Shown here one piece after another: positions 24,793 through 32,600 of a stretch of 64,000 bases of DNA (positions are counted from its first letter, which is position 1; the number at the start of each line of letters is the position of its first letter). The notes below the pieces were generated by a model, which searched no databases, was not told the DNA's origin, and saw only the letters and a program-made list of their open reading frames with translations. Source of the DNA: Georgenia yuyongxinii (GTDB lineage Bacteria; Actinomycetota; Actinomycetes; Actinomycetales; Actinomycetaceae); contig NZ_CP040915.1 of NCBI RefSeq assembly GCF_006352065.1, forward strand, positions 2,356,001-2,420,000, written 5' to 3'. Position numbers and translations under genes: made by a program.

Positions 24793-25737
24793 ATGCGCAC
24801 GTGGCTGACGGACGCCTTCGCCCTCGACGTGCCCGTCGTCTGCGCACCGATGGCCGGCCCGGGCGAAGGTCCGCTGGCCGCAGCGGTGTCCGCCGCGGGA
24901 GGGCTCGGCATGATCGGCGTCGGTGCCGCCCAGACACCGGACTGGGTCGAGGAGCACGCCGCGACGGCCCGAGCCGCCGGCCGCAGCTTCGGGATCGGGC
25001 TGATGGCGTGGGTGCTGGAGAGCCGGCCGGACCTGCTCGACGCCGCCATCGCCGCCCGCCCCGCGCTAGTCTCCGTGAGCTTCGGGACGTTCGAGCCACA
25101 TGTGCGCCGGGTCAAGGACGCCGGCATCGCCGTCACCACCCAAGCGGGCAACCTCGACGAGGCGCGGCGGGCCGAGCAAGCGGGCGTCGACCTCGTCGTC
25201 GCCCGGGGCGCGGAGGCCGGCGGCCACGGCCGCGCCGACGTCGGCACGCTGCCGCTGCTCCAGACGGTCCTCGAGCACGTGCAGGTTCCGGTGCTGGCGG
25301 CCGGGGGTATCGCCGGACCGAGAGGCCTCGCGGCCGTGCTCGCGGCCGGGGCGGCCGGCGCCTGGGTAGGCACCGCGTTCCTCGGCTGCCCGGAAGCAGC
25401 GACCACGCCGGACGCCCGCCGCGCACTGTTCGCCGCGACCGACACCGCCACCGCGTACGGCCGCGTGTTCGACGTCGGCTCACGGGTCCCCTGGCCACCC
25501 GAGTTCGGCGGCCGCGCGCTGCGCAACACCTACCTGGACACCTGGGAAGGCCGCCTCGACGAGCTCGCCGACGATGAGGAAGCCGTGGAGCAGCTGGCCC
25601 GGGCGCGCGCCACCCACGACTACGACGTCGCCTACCTCTACGCCGGCCAGGGCGTCGGCATGCTCCGGGAGGAGCGGCCGGCGGCGGCCGTGCTCGCCGA
25701 CTTCGCCCGGGCAGCCGAGACCCGCCACCGGCCCTGA
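24793..25737 (+). CDS. Nitronate monooxygenase family protein
   Basis: A 314-aa TIM-barrel flavoprotein. CAPMAGPGEGPLAAAVSAAG binds FMN phosphate in this family; VVARGAEAGGHGRADVG contains the catalytic His; VLAAGGIAGPRGLAAVLAAG is the second FMN-binding loop. Nitronate monooxygenases oxidise alkyl nitronates such as propionate-3-nitronate; related proteins reduce enoyl groups, so the exact reaction is open. ATG 24793 follows GAAGGAG. It is divergent from another flavin-dependent oxidoreductase. Confidence 0.88.
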   Translation: MRTWLTDAFALDVPVVCAPMAGPGEGPLAAAVSAAGGLGMIGVGAAQTPDWVEEHAATARAAGRSFGIGLMAWVLESRPDLLDAAIAARPALVSVSFGTFEPHVRRVKDAGIAVTTQAGNLDEARRAEQAGVDLVVARGAEAGGHGRADVGTLPLLQTVLEHVQVPVLAAGGIAGPRGLAAVLAAGAAGAWVGTAFLGCPEAATTPDARRALFAATDTATAYGRVFDVGSRVPWPPEFGGRALRNTYLDTWEGRLDELADDEEAVEQLARARATHDYDVAYLYAGQGVGMLREERPAAAVLADFARAAETRHRP

Positions 25738-25843
25738 CGGTTCTCGGCCGCATTTCGCGCCGGCGCCGCCCGGGCTCCGGGAAGAATCGTCCACATCGGC
25801 CCGAGCTCTTCGGCGACGCTCGGCACGGTGAGGAGGAGGACCC

Positions 25844-27052
25844 GTGGCGTACGACTACGTCATCGTCGGGGGCGGCATCATCGGGCTGTCCACCGCGCTG
25901 CACCTCCAGCGCGGCCGGCCGGGGGCATCGGTGCTGGTCCTGGAGAAGGAGGCCGGGCTCGCCCGCCACCAGACCGGGCACAACTCCGGCGTCATCCACG
26001 CCGGCCTCTATTACGCGCCAGGCTCCCTCAAGGCCAGGCTGTGCCGTGCCGGCGAGCGGGCCACCAAGGAGTTCTGCGCCGAGCACCGCATCCCTTACCG
26101 CACGATCGGCAAGCTCGTGGTGGCCACGGACGAGGTCGAGGTCAGCCGCCTGCACGACCTTCGCCTCCGTGCCGGCGAGAACGGCATCGAGGTAGAGCCG
26201 GTCAGCGCTGCGCGCCTTCGCGAGCTCGAGCCGAACGTCGCGGGACGCGAGGCGCTGCTCGTGCCCAGCACCGGCGTCGTCGACTACCGGCTGGTCGCCG
26301 AGGCGATGGCCGACGACGTCCGCGCGGCGGGCGGGGAGATCCTGACCGGCGTCGCGGTGACCGGCATCGTGGAGGACGACGACGGCGTCACTGTCCTCAC
26401 CCCGGGCGGGAACCACCGCGCCGGCCGCCTCGTGGCCTGCGCCGGCCTGCAGGCCGACCGCGTGGCCCGCCTCGGCGGGCTCGCTCCCGACTTCCGGATC
26501 ATCCCGTTCCGTGGGGAGTACTACGAGCTGCCCACCTCCCGTGCGGGGCTGGTCCGCCACCTCATCTATCCCGTGCCCGACCCGGAGCTGCCCTTCCTCG
26601 GGGTGCACCTGAGCCCGACCATCGACGGACGGATCACCGTCGGACCCAACGCCGTCCTCGGTCTCGCCCGGGAGGGCTACCGCAAGAGCGCGGTCTCGCT
26701 GCGCGACGTCGCCGACTACGCCACCTTCCCCGGCATGTGGAAGGTGGCCCGGGCGAACCTGCGCACGGGTGCCACCGAGGTGCTGAACTCCCTGTACCGC
26801 CCCGGCTACCTCTCCCAGTGCCGCAAGTACTGCCCCTCGCTCACCCTCGCCGACCTCCGCCCGCACGCCGCCGGGATCCGGGCCCAGGCCGTGCTGCGTG
26901 ACGGCAGCCTCGTGCACGACTTCCTGCTGCGCGAGACCGCGCGGCAGCTGCACGTGGCGAACGCCCCCTCACCCGCGGCGACGTCGGCGCTGCCGATCGG
27001 GGAGATGCTCGCCGAGAATGTGCTGGGCCGTTACCGGCCGAAAGTCTCGTAG
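25844..27052 (+). CDS. lhgO: L-2-hydroxyglutarate oxidase
   Basis: A 402-aa FAD protein. YDYVIVGGGIIGLSTALHL is the FAD ADP-binding fold; EKEAGLARHQTGHNSGVIHA and FRGEYYELP are hallmark LhgO segments. It oxidises L-2-hydroxyglutarate to 2-oxoglutarate, passing electrons to the membrane quinone pool. GTG 25844 follows GAGGAGGA. No glutarate hydroxylase (glaH) is nearby, so it probably acts as metabolite repair; its product also feeds the glutamate/GABA cycle encoded earlier. The last 22 bases overlap the end of a small convergent membrane-protein gene. Confidence 0.93.
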   Translation: MAYDYVIVGGGIIGLSTALHLQRGRPGASVLVLEKEAGLARHQTGHNSGVIHAGLYYAPGSLKARLCRAGERATKEFCAEHRIPYRTIGKLVVATDEVEVSRLHDLRLRAGENGIEVEPVSAARLRELEPNVAGREALLVPSTGVVDYRLVAEAMADDVRAAGGEILTGVAVTGIVEDDDGVTVLTPGGNHRAGRLVACAGLQADRVARLGGLAPDFRIIPFRGEYYELPTSRAGLVRHLIYPVPDPELPFLGVHLSPTIDGRITVGPNAVLGLAREGYRKSAVSLRDVADYATFPGMWKVARANLRTGATEVLNSLYRPGYLSQCRKYCPSLTLADLRPHAAGIRAQAVLRDGSLVHDFLLRETARQLHVANAPSPAATSALPIGEMLAENVLGRYRPKVS

Positions 27053-27339
27053 TACTCCCAGGAGGCAGGCACCCGGCCGAACGCGCCGGTCGCCAGCCGG
27101 CGCCCCGGCGTGCCCCGTCCGCCGGGCGTGCCGGGCGCCTCCATCAGCGTCACCAGCCCGAGCACCAGCGCGAAGCACATGAGCACGGCGAGAGCGCCGG
27201 AGACGAACGGCGTGCCGAGCCCCGCCACACCGACGACCATGGTCGTCACCACTCCCAGCCCGAGCAGCAGCCAACCGCGACGTGCGAGGGCGGGAAGCGC
27301 GAACCAACCACGACGAAATCTGCCCTGGGACCAGGTCAC
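27031..27339 (-). CDS. Small hypothetical membrane protein
   Basis: A 102-aa protein with two hydrophobic segments (about residues 20-42 and 46-66) and a Gly/Arg-rich tail. GTG 27339 follows GGAGG at a good distance. It overlaps the convergent lhgO end by 22 bp. No recognisable domain; function unknown. Confidence 0.6.
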   Translation of the reverse strand: MTWSQGRFRRGWFALPALARRGWLLLGLGVVTTMVVGVAGLGTPFVSGALAVLMCFALVLGLVTLMEAPGTPGGRGTPGRRLATGAFGRVPASWEYYETFGR

Positions 27340-27449
27340 CGGTGACCTCCGTATGACGCTCGGGTGAACTCTCTCGGGACCTTAGTCCCGGCTCTCGGCG
27401 CAGCGCCAGGCCTTGTCCGAACCATCCGGAAATGTCCGTCCGCACGGTG

Positions 27450-27580
27450 CCCGGGGAGCCGGTCCGCGACGAGCAGGCTCGTCTGCACGGCGGCGGGCTG
27501 ACCGTCGGCCAGGCGCTGCCGCCGCACCGGGAGCATGTCGCTGCCTGAGACACGGTCGAGGGCAGCCTGCCAGATCGGAG
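27450..27580 (-). pseudogene. Possible remnant of a GntR-family regulator (UTRA domain)
   Basis: On the minus strand the segment reads LPVRRQRLADGQPAAVQTSL followed by LVADRLPG, resembling the UTRA effector-domain stretch R-x-R-x-A-D-G-x-P-x-A-V-Q-T-S of GntR/HutC regulators. No helix-turn-helix precedes it and no complete C-terminus follows, so it would be a fragment. Similarity is from memory of the family, and a chance match is possible. Confidence 0.35.
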
Positions 27581-27611
27581 AGGTCGCACCGCGAGCGTGC
27601 GGGCCCACGCC

Positions 27612-27646
27612 GGGGGACGTCCCGCGTGGTCGGCGGGACGTCCCCC
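27612..27646. repeat. Twin 10-bp palindromes inside a 13-bp inverted repeat
   Basis: GGGGGACGTCCC (27612-27623) and GGGACGTCCCCC (27635-27646) are perfect inverse copies with an 11-base spacer; one further C-G pair closes the outside. Each arm contains GGGACGTCCC, itself a palindrome. The two palindromes are 21 bp apart, two helical turns, as for cooperative dimer binding. It could also fold as a terminator hairpin. Confidence 0.75.
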
Positions 27647-28059
27647 GAGCCGCCGCGCCCGCTGCACCGGCGGGCCCGTTGAAAGCGGCAGTTGGCCGAA
27701 ATCTGTCAGAACATTGCCGATCCGGAAATACCCGGGGCCGGGTGAATTTCAGACTGCTCACATTCATCCAGGAGGGTGAGGCAGGGTGAACTCCCCTCGC
27801 TGCCAGGGCGCCGCGGCCGCCCCACGAGCCGTGGAAACGCCGCCGCACGAACCCGGCTGTCGGGCTTCGTCGTTGACGTCCCGGGGGATCGCCAGCCCGC
27901 CGCACGTCGCCCATCCACGCGCGGACCGCCTCGGCCCCGCCTCACCCTCGCTGCTCCAGCCGAGACCGTCGGTCGCCGCCCGCGCTTCGCCCCTTGCAGC
28001 GGTGCAACCAGGTCAACCATCGGGAGCTCATTCCCCATGGCGCCGCCGCTGTTCCCTTT

Positions 28060-28065
28060 TAGGGT
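28060..28065 (+). promoter_or_regulatory. -10-like hexamer TAGGGT
   Basis: TAGGGT lies 7 bases before ATG 28073 of the TetR gene, without a ribosome binding site, in line with a leaderless mRNA. Confidence 0.35.
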
Positions 28066-28072
28066 GACCGCC

Positions 28073-28693
28073 ATGCCGAGGACGGGGAACACGAGCCTGC
28101 GAGAGCGCAAGAAGCAGCTCACGCGCGAGGCGATCGCAGAAGCGGCGCTCGCGCTCGCCATCGAGCACGGGCTCGCCAACGTCACGGTCGAGGAGATCGC
28201 CCGCCTGGCCTTCGTCTCCCCGCGGACCGTGTCCAACTACTTCTCCTGCAAGGAGGAGGCGGTCGCCACGGCCGGCTGCCAGGACCTTCCCGAGCTTGCC
28301 GAGGACCTCGCTGCCCGCCCCGCCGGGGAGCCGCCCGCGGACGCGCTGCGCGCCGTCCTCCTCGCGTACGTCGGCTCCCGCACACCGGAACAGCTGCGGC
28401 TCGAGGTCCACAAGCTCGCGGTCGAACGCGAGCACCCCGCGCTGCGGCCCTACTGGGTGGCGCAGTACGACGACCTGGAGGCGTCCCTGCGCGCGGCGAT
28501 CGCGGACCGCACCGGCACGGATCCCGACGTCGACGTCTTCCCGTGGCTGGCGGCGGCCACTGCGGCGTCCGCGCTCAGCGCGTCGGTGCGGATCTGGGCA
28601 CGCCCGGAGGCGAACCGCCAGGCCCTGCCGGACCTGGTCGCCGCCGCGTTCGACGAGGTGGCCGCCGGCCTTCGGGGCCCCGTCCGGGCCTAG
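28073..28693 (+). CDS. TetR/AcrR family transcriptional regulator
   Basis: A 206-aa regulator. The helix-turn-helix domain is SLRERKKQLTREAIAEAALA with VEEIARLAFVSPRTVSNYFS, typical of actinobacterial TetR proteins (the NYFSxKEEA ending is common in regulators of exporters). The C-terminal domain is helical and variable. ATG 28073 is chosen because TAGGGT lies just upstream; GTG 28064 is possible. No target gene is evident: the upstream region is decayed and the downstream PHP gene is convergent, so it may regulate itself or distant genes. Confidence 0.87.
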   Translation: MPRTGNTSLRERKKQLTREAIAEAALALAIEHGLANVTVEEIARLAFVSPRTVSNYFSCKEEAVATAGCQDLPELAEDLAARPAGEPPADALRAVLLAYVGSRTPEQLRLEVHKLAVEREHPALRPYWVAQYDDLEASLRAAIADRTGTDPDVDVFPWLAAATAASALSASVRIWARPEANRQALPDLVAAAFDEVAAGLRGPVRA

Positions 28694-28777
28694 CGGTGCC
28701 TGACCGGTCGGTACAGCTCGGCCAGCCTGCCCCTCACCCCGGAGCCTCTCCCCCGCCGCTCGCGTCCCGCCGCGTGC

Positions 28778-29905
28778 TCACGGGGCCCGTGTCCAGGCCA
28801 GCAGCTCGTCCACCGCCAGCGCGTTGACGATCCGGTCCCGGGTCAGGCCCGCCGCCTGCGCGCGCTCGCAGCCGTAGTCCAGGAAGTCCAGCTGTCCCGG
28901 CGCGTGCGCGTCGGTGTCGATGGAGAACCGGCAGCCGGTCTCGATCGCGAGCGTCAGCAGCCGGGTGGGCGGGTCGCGCCGCTCGGGTCGGGAGTTGATC
29001 TCCACGGCGACGTCGTGGGTGCGGCAGGCCTGGAACACGGCCGGCGCGTCGAACTGGGACTCCGGCCGTGTCCCCCGTCCACCGGTGATGAGGCGCCCGG
29101 TGCAGTGCCCGAGCACGTCCACCCGCGGGTTGGACACCGCCCGCACCATCCGCTTGGTCATCGCGGCCGCGTCCATGCGCAGCTTGGAGTGCACGCTGGC
29201 GACGACGACGTCCAGCTGGGCGAGCAGCTCGTCCTCCTGGTCGAGGCCGCCGTCCTCGAGGATGTCCACCTCGATCCCGGTGAGGATGCGGAACGGCGCG
29301 AGCTCCGCGTTGAGGTTCGCGACGACGTCGAGCTGCTCGCGCAACCGGTCGGGGCTGAGACCGCGGGCCACGGTGAGCCGGGGCGAGTGGTCGGTCAGCG
29401 CGAGGTAGTCGTGGCCGACGGCGACCGCGGCGGCCGCCATCTCCTCGATGGCGGTGGTGCCGTCGCTCCAGTCGGAGTGGGCGTGGAGGTCCCCGCGCAG
29501 CCAGCCGCGCACCGTCTCGCCGCCGGGGAGGAGCGGCGCCTGGGCCCTGGCCTCGAGCTCGGCAAGGTAGTCGGGCACGTCCCCCGCGGCGGCCTGGCTC
29601 GCGACGGCCGCGGTCTTCGGGCCGACGTCGGGCAGCTGGGTGAGCGTGCCGGCCTGCACCCGCTGGGCGATCTCGGCGGGCGACAGGGACGCCAGCCGCA
29701 GGGCCGCCCGCCGGTAGGCCTTGACCCGGTGCGACTCGGCGAGCTCGCGCTCGAGCAGGAAGGCCACGCGCCGCAGCGCCGAGACGGGGTCCACAGCGTC
29801 GACGCTAGTGGCGCCGGTGTGCGCGCGCCGGGTGAGTGACGCCGCCGGATGAGCGGCGGCGTCGAGGTCAAGGCCGGCACGCGGGTGCCGGGCATCAGGA
29901 ATCAC
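28778..29905 (-). CDS. PHP-domain phosphoesterase with helix-hairpin-helix N-terminus (PolX C-domain-like)
   Basis: A 375-aa protein. Residues about 45-110 resemble the helix-hairpin-helix region of family X polymerases (LTQLPDVGPKTAAVASQAAA), and residues 135-370 form a PHP domain with metal motifs GDLHAHSDWSDGTT, ALTDHS, VLGHCTGR and SIDTDAHAPG. It lacks the polymerase palm found in bacterial PolX, so it is probably a DNA 3'-phosphatase or exonuclease-like factor. GTG 29905 is the start used. The divergent gap to the FAD oxidase gene contains two palindromes. Confidence 0.87.
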   Translation of the reverse strand: MIPDARHPRAGLDLDAAAHPAASLTRRAHTGATSVDAVDPVSALRRVAFLLERELAESHRVKAYRRAALRLASLSPAEIAQRVQAGTLTQLPDVGPKTAAVASQAAAGDVPDYLAELEARAQAPLLPGGETVRGWLRGDLHAHSDWSDGTTAIEEMAAAAVAVGHDYLALTDHSPRLTVARGLSPDRLREQLDVVANLNAELAPFRILTGIEVDILEDGGLDQEDELLAQLDVVVASVHSKLRMDAAAMTKRMVRAVSNPRVDVLGHCTGRLITGGRGTRPESQFDAPAVFQACRTHDVAVEINSRPERRDPPTRLLTLAIETGCRFSIDTDAHAPGQLDFLDYGCERAQAAGLTRDRIVNALAVDELLAWTRAP

Positions 29906-29918
29906 GCCTCGCTCACCG

Positions 29919-29931
29919 AGTGAAAATCACT
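29919..29931. promoter_or_regulatory. 13-bp palindrome AGTGAAAATCACT, operator candidate
   Basis: Same half-sites and spacing as AGTGATCATCACT at 11570-11582. It lies just upstream of the PHP gene start and in the upstream region of the FAD oxidase gene. Confidence 0.5.
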
Positions 29932-30050
29932 TGCGTTGACGGCCCGACCTGAGGCGCACTGGAGGTCTTCCCTCTTGCCCGGTCGGTCGAGAGACCGCGC
30001 CGGCGCCGATGACGCCGCGCCGCGTCATGGTGTCGAACCGGGCAGGCCCC

Positions 30051-30063
30051 CGTACGACGTACG
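30051..30063. promoter_or_regulatory. 13-bp palindrome CGTACGACGTACG
   Basis: Perfect 6-bp arms around a central A, 41 bp before the FAD oxidase ATG. Probable operator; the regulator is unknown. Confidence 0.4.
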
Positions 30064-30104
30064 AGTGTCCCGCCGGACATGCCTCCACCCGAGAGGAACC
30101 CCCG

Positions 30105-31487
30105 ATGACCACCTCCGCCTCGGCCCTCTTCGAGGTCGAACGACTCCGTGACGTCCTCGACGGCTCGATCGTCCTGCCCGAGGACGCCGACTACGACGCC
30201 GCGCGCACCATCGTCTCCGGCGCGTTCGACGACCGCCCCGCCGTCGTCGTCCGCGCCGCGAGCGTCGACGACGTCGTCCGCACCGTGCGCCTGAGCCGTG
30301 ACACCGGGTTAGAACTCGCCGTGCGCTCCGGCGGCCACAGCAACGCCGGACACGGATCCGTCGAGGGCGGCGTCGTGCTCGACCTGCGCCTCTTGAAGGA
30401 GTTGCGCATCGACGCCGCAGCCCGCACCGCCACCGCCCAAGCCGGCCTGACCGCCGCCGAGTACACGCTCGCCACGTCCGAGCACAGCCTGGCCACCGGA
30501 TTCGGCGACACCGGCTCCGTGGGCCTCGGCGGCCTGGTCACCGGTGGCGGCGTCGGGCTGCTCTCACGCAAGCACGGCCTGACCATCGACTCGCTGCTCG
30601 CGGCGCAGGTGGTCACGGCCGACGGAGAGGTGCTCGAGGTCGACGACACCCACCACGCCGCGCTGTTCTGGGCCATCCGCGGCGGAGGCGGCAACTTCGG
30701 CGTGGTCACCCGGTTCACGCTGCGACTGCACCCGGTGGGCGAGTTCGTCGGGGGCATCCTCGTGCAGCCCGCCACGCCAGCCGCCGTCAGCCGGTTCCTC
30801 GAGCAGGCGGCTGCCGCCCCGCGCGAGCTGACCACGATCCTCAACGTCATGCCCTGCCCGCCGCTGCCGATGGTGCCGGCGGACGTGCACGGCCGGCTCG
30901 TCATGCTGGCGTTCGTGGCCTGGGCCGGTCCGGTCGAGGAGGGCACCCGCGTGATCGACGGGCTTCGCGCGATCGCCCCGCCGCTGGCCGACCTGGTCCG
31001 GCCGGGGCCCTACATCTCGATGTTCCCGCCCGAGGTGGAGGACTACCACCCGGTCGCCGCGGCCAGGACGCTCTTCCTGGACCACGTGGACGAGCCGCTC
31101 GCTGCCCGCATCCTGGAGCGGCTCGAGGCGTCCGACGCCTCCATGCGGGCGGTCCAGCTGCGGGTGCTCGGCGGCGCCATCTCCGACGCCCCGGCCGACG
31201 CCACGGCGTACGCGCACCGGGCGGCTCCGATGATGGCCAACGTGGCCGCATTCGTCGACCGGCCGGAGCAGCGAGACGCCCGCGAGGCGTGGGTGGACGA
31301 GCTGTCCGCCCAGCTCGACCAGGGCGTGCCCGGGGCGTACGTGAACTTCCTGGCCCGCGAGGGGGCCGACCGTGTGCGCGCGGCCTACCCGGACCCCACG
31401 TGGGAGCGGCTGCGGCAGGTGAAGGCGGCGTACGACCCGACGAACCTGTTCCACGTCAACCAGAACGTCCCCGCCGCGAGCGCCTGA
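30105..31487 (+). CDS. FAD-binding oxidoreductase, berberine-bridge-enzyme-like
   Basis: A 460-aa flavoprotein. LAVRSGGHSNAGHG contains the His that can hold FAD covalently. The matching Cys of bicovalent enzymes is absent: the loop reads GDTGSVGLGGLVTGGGVGLL with Ser where Cys is expected. The BBE C-terminus YDPTNLFHVNQNV is intact. Such enzymes oxidise sugars, aclacinomycin-like compounds or alcohols; the substrate here is unknown. ATG 30105 has GAGAGGAA upstream. It stands alone, with palindromes in its promoter. Confidence 0.9.
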   Translation: MTTSASALFEVERLRDVLDGSIVLPEDADYDAARTIVSGAFDDRPAVVVRAASVDDVVRTVRLSRDTGLELAVRSGGHSNAGHGSVEGGVVLDLRLLKELRIDAAARTATAQAGLTAAEYTLATSEHSLATGFGDTGSVGLGGLVTGGGVGLLSRKHGLTIDSLLAAQVVTADGEVLEVDDTHHAALFWAIRGGGGNFGVVTRFTLRLHPVGEFVGGILVQPATPAAVSRFLEQAAAAPRELTTILNVMPCPPLPMVPADVHGRLVMLAFVAWAGPVEEGTRVIDGLRAIAPPLADLVRPGPYISMFPPEVEDYHPVAAARTLFLDHVDEPLAARILERLEASDASMRAVQLRVLGGAISDAPADATAYAHRAAPMMANVAAFVDRPEQRDAREAWVDELSAQLDQGVPGAYVNFLAREGADRVRAAYPDPTWERLRQVKAAYDPTNLFHVNQNVPAASA

Positions 31488-31489
31488 CC

Positions 31490-31503
31490 CCGGTCACGAC
31501 CGG
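31490..31503. terminator. Short palindrome between convergent genes
   Basis: CCGGTC and GACCGG with a 2-base centre lie just after the FAD oxidase stop and before the convergent beta-propeller gene end. A weak terminator or chance palindrome. Confidence 0.25.
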
Positions 31504-31527
31504 TGCACGGGCGCCCTCCAGCGCAGC

Positions 31528-32466
31528 TCAGCGGTCGAGGCGGGTGAGCCAGTACGCCGTGTCGGGTGTGGGTGTCGTGGAGAAGCGCGCGTTGACCAGA
31601 TACAGCGAGCCGCGGAACGCTGCGGCCGTGGACGGGAAATCGAGGTCGTCGTCGGTCAGGTATCCCTTGAACCGGCCCTCGGTGCCCTGCCGGTTGAGCC
31701 GGAACTCCGCGACCCGGTTGTCGAGGCCCTCCACCACGTAGAGCGTGCGCCCCTCCAGGACCAGCCCGTCGCCGTTGAGGACACTGGTGCCGCCGAGGTC
31801 GACACGGTCGGCCTCCCCGGTCCGGGGGTCGACCCGGTAGAGCTCCCCTCGGATGGTGTTGACGACGAGCAGGGCCCGTCCGTCCGGTGTCTGCTCGATG
31901 CCGTTGGCGTTGAACTGCCCCGGCACCTGCACCCAGTCACCGCCGAGCGGGACCTCGGTGACGCGGGCCGGGTCGGCGAGGTCGCCGTGGTGGCCACGCG
32001 CCACGCGGTACAGGGCGGCCCGGCTGGAGTCGGTGAACCACGCGGCCCTGGACGTGAGCACGACGTCGTTGACGAACGTCGGGGCGGCGTCGTCGACGAA
32101 GTCATAGGTGGCCAGGGTCGTGCCGGTGCGCGGGTCCACCACGCGGCCCTCGCCCACCGGGCCGCCCGCCACCCACAGCCGCCCGCCGCGGTCGATCTTC
32201 AGCCCGACCGACGGCGTGCCCGGGCCCTCGGCGACTACCTCCCCCTCGCCGGTGCGCAGGTCCGCCTCGTAGATGTCGCCGTCGACGAGGGACCCGACCC
32301 ACGCGGTGGGGCCTCGCCCGATGGCGATGCCCTCGGGTTGGAACCCGTTCGGCAGGTCGATGTGGTTCTCGAGGGTGTCGTGCCGGTGGTCGGCCGTGGC
32401 CGGAGCCGACGCGCCGAATGTCAGCGCGAGGATTCCTGCGGCCACGGCGGTCAAGCGTCGCTTCAT
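31528..32466 (-). CDS. Secreted SMP-30/ScyD-like beta-propeller protein
   Basis: A 312-aa protein with a Sec signal peptide (KRRLTAVAAGILALTFGASA, cleavage near PATA-DH). The rest forms repeated beta-propeller blades, such as QPEGIAIGRGPTAWVGSLVD and NANGIEQTPDGRALLVVNTI, as in SMP-30/gluconolactonase and ScyD/ScyE-like proteins. ATG 32466 is preferred to GTG 32469 because AGGAGG then lies 5 bases upstream. It may be a secreted lactonase or ligand-binding scaffold; no catalytic assignment is possible. It follows the dipeptidase gene on the same strand with a hairpin between. Confidence 0.82.
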   Translation of the reverse strand: MKRRLTAVAAGILALTFGASAPATADHRHDTLENHIDLPNGFQPEGIAIGRGPTAWVGSLVDGDIYEADLRTGEGEVVAEGPGTPSVGLKIDRGGRLWVAGGPVGEGRVVDPRTGTTLATYDFVDDAAPTFVNDVVLTSRAAWFTDSSRAALYRVARGHHGDLADPARVTEVPLGGDWVQVPGQFNANGIEQTPDGRALLVVNTIRGELYRVDPRTGEADRVDLGGTSVLNGDGLVLEGRTLYVVEGLDNRVAEFRLNRQGTEGRFKGYLTDDDLDFPSTAAAFRGSLYLVNARFSTTPTPDTAYWLTRLDR

Positions 32467-32549
32467 CACGACCTCCTGCAGGTGTGCCGGCGCATCGCCG
32501 GCGGGCGGGATGACCGGTCAAGCGTAGGTCGTCGCCACGTCGCCCGTTG

Positions 32550-32564
32550 CCCCCGGTTCGGGGG
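32550..32564 (-). terminator. Small hairpin downstream of dipeptidase gene
   Basis: CCCCCG, a 3-base loop, CGGGGG. It lies after the dipeptidase stop and before the next gene on the same strand; modest strength. Confidence 0.35.
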
Positions 32565-32600
32565 TCTGTGCGCGGGCGGCGCGGCCCTCTGGGTGCAGAG

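Larger units (their letters stand above)
27340..28072. other. Gene-poor 730-bp stretch
   Basis: No convincing intact gene. It contains a decayed regulator-like fragment (27450-27580), twin palindromes (27612-27646), a less GC-rich segment around 27680-27780 with AGGAGGGTGAG, and an open frame from GTG 27786 whose low-complexity product matches nothing I recognise. It looks like a site where one or more genes decayed. Confidence 0.5.

Noticed and set aside
27786-28067. 93-codon ORF beginning after AGGAGGGTGAG
   Set aside because: The product is low complexity (Pro, Ala, Arg, Ser) without any known domain, and no conserved start context beyond a chance purine-rich stretch. It is kept only as part of the decayed region.
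28778-29905. Full DNA polymerase X
   Set aside because: Only the helix-hairpin-helix and PHP parts are present; the nucleotidyltransferase palm motifs are missing and the length is about 200 residues too short.
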